The position numbers were made by a program, and so were the translations under genes. 64,000 nucleotides of DNA from Cryptomeria japonica. Its lineage: Eukaryota; Streptophyta; Pinopsida; Cupressales; Cupressaceae. Location: positions 163,833,080-163,897,079 of the forward strand of contig NC_081413.1 in assembly GCF_030272615.1 (NCBI RefSeq), given 5' to 3'. Shown here in pieces: positions 56,980-64,000 of this stretch. A model generated the notes under the pieces. It worked only from the letters and a program-made list of their open reading frames with translations. It ran no database searches and had not been told where the DNA came from. The number at the start of each line of letters is the position of its first letter. Position 1 is the stretch's first letter.

Positions 56980-58620
56980 TGGTGCAGGAGCACCTAAGGG
57001 ACCTATAAGGTCTAACATGTCTATACAACATGGATGGATGTGATGAGGTTCATTTGAGACCTAAAAAAATGTAATAAGGCATGTAAATCCAATATTTGTC
57101 ATGGTTGAGTCAGGTTGAGTCAAGTTGTCTAGTTATCTCAAAATTGTCAAAATTGTGTCAATGTTGTCAAATGAGAAAATTTATGTAATAAATGTTAAGA
57201 AGGCATGGTAAGTGTAAAAATGGGGTCCATATGATGTTTTAATAGTGTTAAAATCATTAGATTGATTTTATTGATGATATAAGGACAAAATGTCAAGTAT
57301 TGTCAATTTCACACATTCAAATGGTGGATTCCAATGGCTAGTTGGTTCTTAGGTAGTTATGGGAGTTGTTTTTGGTTTACGTGGTTAAAATGTGTTTAAA
57401 AAACTCATTATCACATGTGGAGAGGTTTTTTGTCTTTATTTTCAAGATTGATCTTTGTAATACCAAAACTATTGCAATAAAATTCAACATTTTCCCTACA
57501 TTCATGAGTGAAATCTGAAGCATATTATTGTTTTATCTCTTCATTTTGATCTGTACTATTTGAAAGGTGTTTGGTATATATTATGAGAATTATTTTAAGT
57601 CATTTTTAAGGTTTATCAATTCATTTGGTGCATATATAGTTGACTGTCCCAAAACTAGTGTTATAGGTGCTTGTTTGTGTTGATTTGGGAGTCAAAATGA
57701 AGTTTTAAGGCTCATTCCTATTTATGTATTTTATGTTTCTTGAGTAATGATTCCCTAATGGTTTATTATATAATATAATTTATGTAAAAGTGCAGGGATA
57801 GAGTTGGCATGAAGGGTGATAACCTTTTGAGTGTAAGTTTGTGTGTGAAAGGTCCATGGGAATGGTGGCATAGGTGTAGCAGCAGGAGTTCGGCCTTAAT
57901 GAGGGAAATATTTGAGTATGGAATATGTGAGTACATGAAAAATATATGGTGAATCCTAAAGGAGAATTTTTGGAAGTGATTGGAGAGGATATTTTGAAGG
58001 AGCCCTAGTTTTTAGGACCTAGAAGTGAGGGTTTGGTGTCTCAAGGGGTAGATGAGTGTGGAAACCCCTAAAAAATTTAAAATCCTTTGTTTTGGAATAT
58101 TTCCTAATACTTTTTGAGGTTATTTATTTTTGGAGTTGAGTTTACAATAGGTTTCCTTTGTAAAAGTGGCCTAATTAGGCTTAAAAGTGAAGTAGCAGGG
58201 TATTGGTTTGTACTGTTGGTTCAATGGAGTCATATCTAAGTTTGATATATGTTATTTTAATCCAAAAAGGGTATCCAAAAATGTAATTTATTTGATATAT
58301 TCTTTGGGAAATTTTTGAGTAAAGGTCAAATTACTCACTGAACAAGGCTACTAGGATTAAGCCTAGAGAGTACCCGGCTAAGGGATTGTTGATGAAATAG
58401 TCAAGAAGGTGGATGAAACCTATTGGAACATAATGAATAGGGAATTTTGAGACCCTAGAAGGTGTAGGATTAAACCTTTGAAGTTGAGGCCTAAGTTTGA
58501 GTACCTTGGTGAAGCCTAGAGAAGGAAGAACGTTAGTAAACCTTGTTGGTAAGAAGCCATAGTTGATTGAATCCATTTGGTTTTGATTATTCCTTGGGTG
58601 GAATAGATACCTTTGCATCA
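56980..58620 (+). repeat. 3' LTR of element E
   Basis: TGGTGCAGGAGCACC...CATCA, 1641 bp. Relative to the 5' copy it has extra sequence near 57560-57610, and CpG or C-to-T differences are common. Confidence 0.85.
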
Positions 58621-58625
58621 AAATT

Positions 58626-59870
58626 CCTTAGGTTATCTTGATATTCTTGATGTTCTTATTTGAGTTAATGTCCAATGTGTTTGCTTTGTATTCTTTCCAA
58701 GAGTAGAATTAGTCAACATCTTAGTTATTATCATCAAATTCAAGTCTAGTCCACATTATATTCAAGGTCATGTCCTAGTCACACAAAATTTTTGAACCAA
58801 CATTAGTTAAAGTCCAAGTCATAACAAACTCAAGTCTTCCAAACAAAGTCTTCAAACTACATCAGAACTTCGTCCATCTCATGTTTCATAAGCCCAAGTC
58901 GTATAAGCATCCCAAGAAGTCAATCCATAGACCAATAAAGCAGAAGAAGCTCACACAAGAACAACTTATTAGACACTAGAATTTTTGGTATACCAACCAC
59001 AAACTCTTGCTTAAACATAAGACCTTTTTACACCATTACCATGATTACATCCATGGTCATAGCAATGAGTTTGATGCTAGTGATGAATTAAGTGTATGTG
59101 CCCTCCATCAAGGTTTAGGTTTGTCTTTTAACACCAAATATCAACAGAATTAGGGTGAACACATCCCTTCATATAACTTTCCATCTAAACCAATCATCTA
59201 TTGAGTCATGTTCATGCCAAGAATAGCCTTGTTATCAAATTTCTTCTAATCATCACTATCACCCCTATTTGATTAATCATCCTCAATCTTTCCTAAGGAC
59301 TTGGAACATAAATTGATTGCCAATCAATCATCTTTAATCAAATCAATAATCAATCCTCAAATCAAAGGTCCTCAATCAAATCATCCTTTAATCCAATTAA
59401 CCTCACGTTAAGGTTTTATGCCTTGTGAGGTTTTATTTAGACCTCATCTCTAATCAATCAATCATTTAGATTTTATGCTTGAAGAAGAATCCTCTCCAAG
59501 AACCTTCTCCCCATCCTTTGAGTCGATCAAGACTCTTATCTCACATCTTTACTTTGTTTAGGATCATTAGCCAATCCTTAGTAGAACAAAGACTTTGATC
59601 ATTATCCTAAGGTCTAAATTTTACCCAACTTGGTCATTACCTTGCTTGTGGTTTCATCAACATCCCCCACCTAAAATACTCATTCAAGGACTAAGGTGCA
59701 ATCTTAATCAAACCTATGTCCTAATCCAAGGACTTTACCAATCAATAAAATCCAAATTAAATCCAAAATCCAAAATCCTTGCTAAGTCCTTTCATCAAAA
59801 ATTTTCTTCCTCTAATCAATCTTTCTAAGGATACTCTTGTGTGGTCACAGCTCGATCTCAAAAGAAAAAG
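58626..59870 (+). other. Leader of element D, right of element E
   Basis: No gene. CAAGTC/CATCAAG-type words recur, as in the left element's leader near 3550-4050. AATCAATCA-rich stretches occur at 59330-59470. Confidence 0.6.
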
Positions 59871-61826
59871 ATGGCCAAATAACAATATGGTATGCCAGAC
59901 ATTAGTGTCCTATATCAAGATCCTACACAAGATCTTGCATAAAGTGTGCAACTCAGCATCCAAAATCAACCACAAGAAGACCCTAACATGGTCGATCAAG
60001 ATGAACTCTCCCCGAAAGTGTGAACATTTTAGAAGACTCTTATAATCAAGAAATGATGGAGAAATTTATCTGACATAATCCTAATGCTCTTCTAAAGACT
60101 CTTATTGAAAATGGAGCTCACCTTCCCCCCAATTTTGATAGATCCATTCTTGATAAACAATCACAAGGAGACCTTTCTCCTACTCATATCATCACACCCT
60201 CTCTTAAACCTCAATCAATTATGCCCCACCCATCATTCAACCCCAATCAATAGTGCCCTCAATATTTATCCCTGTGGTCTCCATTCTACCTTCTTCCTTC
60301 TTAGCATCTATGCCAATATCGAATTTAATCTTGTCTATTCTCCAACATGCTTCTATGCCATCTTCTTCTACCCGACCATACATTTCTATTGCACAACCCT
60401 CCATTCCTCTCAACAATGTCACTAACTTCATTCGAGCTTCACTTCCTCCTATCACAATAATTTATGGGTCACAACCAATTCTCACTCAAGTCCCTGTGAC
60501 ATCGATCAACATATCTCACATTCCTGCTTCCTCATCATACGATTACATTAGTGGTGGTGGTCCACCTTCCATGACTCATCTAATTCTAGGGGAAAATACA
60601 ATTCATCATGTCCAAAATCCACAACAAGACCTCATTAAAGAAATATAGGACATGAAAAACATTATCAAAAACATGAAGGAAGGGACTAACAAGAGGAAAC
60701 CTTACTTGTTTGAGATATTATATCATTTTCCTTATGACCTCTCTATATCAGTTGCACCATACCCACTAGGGTTTCAGATGCCCAAGTTCACGAAGTATGA
60801 GGTCAAAGGGGACCCTCGAGACCATGTTCGTGAGTTTGACATCTTATGTCAAGAAGTCTCCTATAGTGGCTTGTACCTTCGAAGGCTCTTCCCTAAGAGT
60901 CTCATGGGAGATGCTCTTGCATGGTTCTCATACTTACCTCGAGGTTCTATCACCTCCTTCTCAGACTTAGTAGAAAATTTTGTGGCTCACCATGCGTACA
61001 ACATTGCCAATGATGTTTCCATGATGGACCTTTGTAACACGAAACAAAGGCCTGGAGAGAATTTCGCTAACTTATTGCAAAGATGGTGACATCTTATCAA
61101 GAAATTCTAGTGGGACATGCCAGAACAACACCAAATTGAATTATTTTAAAAGAATTTGGTTCTTGAACTATCAACACCTTTGACATTTCAATGTATCAAA
61201 TCTTTCCAAACATTGATTGACAAAGGCCTAGCTCTTGAACATGTCTTGTTAAAGGAAGGAAACTTAAAAAATTACCAAAAATCAAGTCCAAATTCTTCCT
61301 CTTACCATAATGATAAACCAAAATTTTGGTCCAAAAACAAGAACATAGTCAATGATAGTGTGACTGATGCAAAATGGTTCCCGACCATGGCTGCTCCTCC
61401 AAATCCCACCACCACCAATCGCCAATTCAAAAATCAAAACAATCTCAAAAACCCCCTAACAATGTCTCAGTCCAGTGGAGACTACCCCAATCCAATAACA
61501 AGACTCCAAGAGACTTTACTCCTCTTGTCAAGCCCATTGAAGTTGTGTTTCAAAAGCTTATCCAAGCAAGTGCAGTGGTCTTCCCGATAACTAACCTGTT
61601 CGACCCCAATCAACCCAAACCTAGGTGGTATAATGAGAATGAGTATTGTGAGTATCATCATATCAATGGGCATGATACACAAAAGTGTATGAAGCTTAAA
61701 ATCTACATACAAGATCTCATTGATAGAGGTGATATTGAGGTAGCAACTTCAAAACTTGGTAACAATAATGACACACTCAAAATGTACCAAGAACCCTTCC
61801 CAAAACATGATAAAGGTAAAGGATAA
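59871..61826 (+). pseudogene. gag: gag of element D
   Basis: The ATG at 59871 (MAK, stop, QYGMPDISVLYQDP) is taken as the start; the frame changes near 60010-60030 and again after 60250. The main Gag block runs 60652-61089: FQMPKFTKYEVKGDPRDHVR, LFPKSLMGDALAWFSYLPRG, FSDLVENFVAHHAYN and QRPGENFANLLQRW, collinear with the left element at 4900-5270. After a frameshift near 61375-61590 the C-terminus reads CEYHHINGHDTQKCMKLKI, the intact C-x2-H-x4-H-x4-C knuckle variant of Tat-type Gags. Stops occur near 60649 and 61087. Confidence 0.87.
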
Positions 61827-62126
61827 TCATCTAACATTGCAAACTATGATTATACCAACCACATAATAGGTTTTGACTCCATAGTAGGTCGCATTGAGCC
61901 TGCAAATACTCATGTTAATGTCATAACTATATAAGGAGCTAACCATCCCCTGCCCCAAAATAGACTGAGGATCACTATCCAAGGTGGACCTATTCCATCC
62001 CAGCCAAAAATTTGACCTAATCCCTACAAGATAGTCATTCAAGGCACCACACCCCCTTTTTCTTGGAATGACTATAATGTAACTACCCGTCATGGGAGAG
62101 TAACTGTCCAAGGAGCCCCTCCCCCC
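61827..62126 (+). other. Gag-protease spacer of element D
   Basis: About 300 bases with frequent stops; short Pro-rich IQGGPIP- and VQGAPPP-like pieces repeat three or four times, once each near 61935, 61980, 62040 and 62105. No domain. Confidence 0.5.
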
Positions 62127-62800
62127 ATGTCTTCCACCCACCGATATGACCTCCTTGACCATCTTGGAAAGACCCCCATGCAGATCTCCATCCTAGACCT
62201 TTTCAAGACTTCCCCTATTCATAAGGAGATTTTGGAACAAGCCCTCCTTGAGTCTTGTGTTCCCGATAATATTAATGCTGCCCAATTTCAAGCTCTCATA
62301 AGAAACCTTTCAGCCCAACAACACCTTGTATTCACTTCCAATGATGCTCGTGAAGATGAAGACCATAATAAACCTTCGCACATCGAAGCCCTTTCCTAGA
62401 AGCACAAGGTTAAATGCATCTTGATAGATGTGGATCTAGACTCAATCTATGTACATACAAGTTAATAAAATAATTGGGGCTTTCTGAGGACTTGGTAGAT
62501 ACATCAAGAAGAATCACAATAAAAGCATATGATGATGTAGAAAGAGTTTCTAAAGGCACGATCACCTTGCCTCTTCAAGTGGGCCCTATTACAATTGAGA
62601 CCCCTTGCCAAGTCTTGGATCTTGATCTCCCTTACAATATTCTCCTTGGTCGCCTATAGATTCATTCCTTGTAGGCCGTCCCTTCCACTTATCATCAATG
62701 CATCAAATTCCCCTTCAATGGAAGAGAGATCACCATCAAATGTGATCCACAACCCTTTCAATATTGCAAGCTCTTAGATGGGAAGCATCCATATCATTGC
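62127..62800 (+). pseudogene. Protease region of element D
   Basis: Opens with MQISILDLFKTSPIHKEILE, the same pre-protease segment as in the left element at 6320. Then PSHIEALS, stop, KHKVKCILID, where a one-base loss disrupts the Asp-Gly-Gly active site near 62430. In the next frame come LGLSEDLVDTSRRITIKAYD and CQVLDLDLPYNILLGRL, the flap-end block. The arrangement copies 6320-6830 closely. Confidence 0.82.
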
Positions 62801-63126
62801 CCATTAATAGAACCTCTCCAACTCCTCCATCTGATACATCAAACGTCACCTCCAGCTCATCCCAAGAAGATCCCAAAATCAAGATTGTGGATAATGGTTG
62901 CAGAGAATAAAAACTCAAGGATGTCTTATAAATATGAAATCTCCCCGTGTCTCCCAAGTCATTCGACAAACCAAACAAAATAAAAAAAGATCAAAAACCT
63001 GTTATGCAATGCAAAGATACCACCTTTCAACAATGGGGTCCACTTGATGAGGAGAGCCTTGAAATGGATGTCTCTTCATGGTTGTACTAGGAAGAAGATG
63101 AAGACCCAACAAAAATACCTAAGAAA

Positions 63127-63468
63127 ATGTATCCAAAAGCATCATCTATAGTAGAAAATATGGGTTCTAAAGGACACGGCCTGGGACCAAAGGAGAAAGT
63201 AATAAATGAACCAATAAATCCTATCTCATACAAGTATAACAGGGGCTTGGGGTACACTGTAGTGCCTAAGATCAGTACCATTGGTATCCCTTCAAGTCCT
63301 TCTTTAAATGTTGAAGACTTCGATGAAGAGGAGTTCCATGATATACCTTTTGAATATGAATATGACATCTTCTTTGACACCCACATCAACACCATCAGTC
63401 CCATAATCCCTCCCATTCTACATGAGTTACATCTTGTCTATCCCAAACTTATAGACAAGGGCCAATGA
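63127..63468 (+). pseudogene. G-patch-like domain of element D
   Basis: IVENMGSKGHGLGPKEKVIN, followed by YKYNRGLGYTVVP, gives the glycine-rich G-patch spacing more clearly than the copy in the left element. An acidic stretch (DEEEFHDIPFEYEYD) follows as in the linker there. It lies between protease and RT. Confidence 0.72.
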
Positions 63469-63571
63469 GACAAACCCACTTTAGACATTTGCATTGATGA
63501 TAATGCTCTCATAACTCTCTTGTCTATGCATAATTTGGAAAACTGCAATAGAGTGCACATGATTCAACTGC

Positions 63572-64000
63572 ATGAAAAAGGATACTTTGGTAGTCAGGTC
63601 AATGCCCTTAGCCACAAAAAATATAATAAGAAAAAATCATGATTCCTTGGGTGAAAACCTCTCCAAGGTACCTTTGGATGAGGAAAAAGTAAAAACAAAG
63701 GGCATATCTGAAAGTGAAAATCTAAAAAAGGCACTTGAGGATGAGGGACTTGACCTCCCTACCATTTGTCCTCTTCCACAGGACAAGTAAAACTTGTTAA
63801 TAGAGGAGACATATATTATCAATATGGGCACCGAAGATACCCCAAATAATGTGCTCTTCACCAAGTCCCTAACAGATCAAGAGAGACAGGGCTTCATCAA
63901 TTTCCTCATAGAGACAAAAATCAACTTCTCTTGGTCCTATGCTGATATGCCATGTCTATATCTTGACTTGGTGGTTCATAATCTTGTTGTTCGTCCATAT
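63572..64000 (+). pseudogene. pol: Pol linker and start of RT of element D (cut by window edge)
   Basis: GENLSKVPLDEEKVKTKG parallels 8790-8830 of the left element. After a stop at 63788, ETYIINMGTEDTPNN, SLTDQERQGFINFLIETKIN and FSWSYADMP form the segment just before the RT palm, equivalent to 8870-9015. The catalytic RT lies outside the window. Confidence 0.82.

Larger units (their letters stand above)
53248..58620 (+). mobile_element. Element E, gag/protease-only Ty3/gypsy in the leader of D
   Basis: Two LTRs (53248-54825 and 56980-58620), an initiator-Met-type primer site and a strong polypurine tract. The interior is only about 2.15 kb and holds gag and a protease relic; RT, RNase H and nearly all of integrase are missing, so it depended on another element. 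Flanks CAATT (53243-53247) and AAATT (58621-58625) match in four of five bases. The D leader resumes at 58626. Confidence 0.82.
42340..64000 (+). mobile_element. Element D, Tat-like Ty3/gypsy, 5' part, running off the window
   Basis: The 5' LTR starts TGTAGACACT at 42340 and ends near 51729; removing P and Q leaves about 1.2 kb. A TTGGCAC-type primer site, a long leader (with element E inserted), gag, protease, G-patch and the start of RT follow. Gene order, leader words and Gag motifs match the left element, so the two are related families. The 3' end is outside the window, so its target duplication cannot be checked. Confidence 0.8.

Overview
The window is a slice of a large, AT-rich plant nuclear genome made almost entirely of nested LTR retrotransposons. 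No intact host gene, rRNA, tRNA or CRISPR array was seen. The plant origin rests on the element types: Ty3/gypsy Tat-like elements with a second RNase H, Ty1/copia with an initiator-Met primer site, and plant-type LTR ends. The sequence does not name the species; a gymnosperm or another very large plant genome is only a guess. Every polyprotein is broken by stops and frameshifts.

Left block (1-32267). An old Ty3/gypsy element, here called O1, is the substrate. Its pol relic lies at 1-1164, 23252-25171 and 31504-31867, with a putative 3' LTR at 31868-32267. Two insertions interrupt it. The first (1165-23246, target duplication CAACC) is a 22-kb Tat-like composite with three LTRs (1165-2166, 14635-15716, 22246-23246). 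Between LTR1 and LTR2 lie leader, gag, protease, G-patch, RT, RNase H, second RNase H and integrase. Between LTR2 and LTR3 lie a non-coding stretch, a 536-codon antisense open frame with two stops, a truncated second copy of the integrase tail and a second 3' region. The second insertion, element G (25172-31503, minus strand), is a non-autonomous gypsy derivative with a gag relic only.

Middle block (32268-42339). A minus-strand solo LTR (32292-33930) is followed by an AT/TG microsatellite and an unidentified decayed reading frame. A copia-type LTR, F (34831-35056 and 41596-42339), was split by a related complete copia element, C (35057-41590, target duplication TATGG).

Right block (42340-64000). 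A second Tat-like element, D, starts at 42340 and runs off the window. Its 5' LTR (about 1.2 kb once insertions are removed) contains two 4.1-kb solo-LTR-like insertions in inverted orientation, P (42350-46422, duplication ACACT) and Q (47201-51295, duplication TGTGG). Its leader contains a gag/protease-only gypsy element, E (53248-58620). D's gag, protease, G-patch and the start of RT occupy 59871-64000.

In an intact element of these types, Gag packages the RNA, protease cuts the polyprotein, RT and RNase H make cDNA from the tRNA-primed site and polypurine tract, and integrase inserts it. Here only the DNA record of those events remains. The nesting gives a relative order of insertion: O1 before the composite and G; F before C and D; D before P, Q and E.
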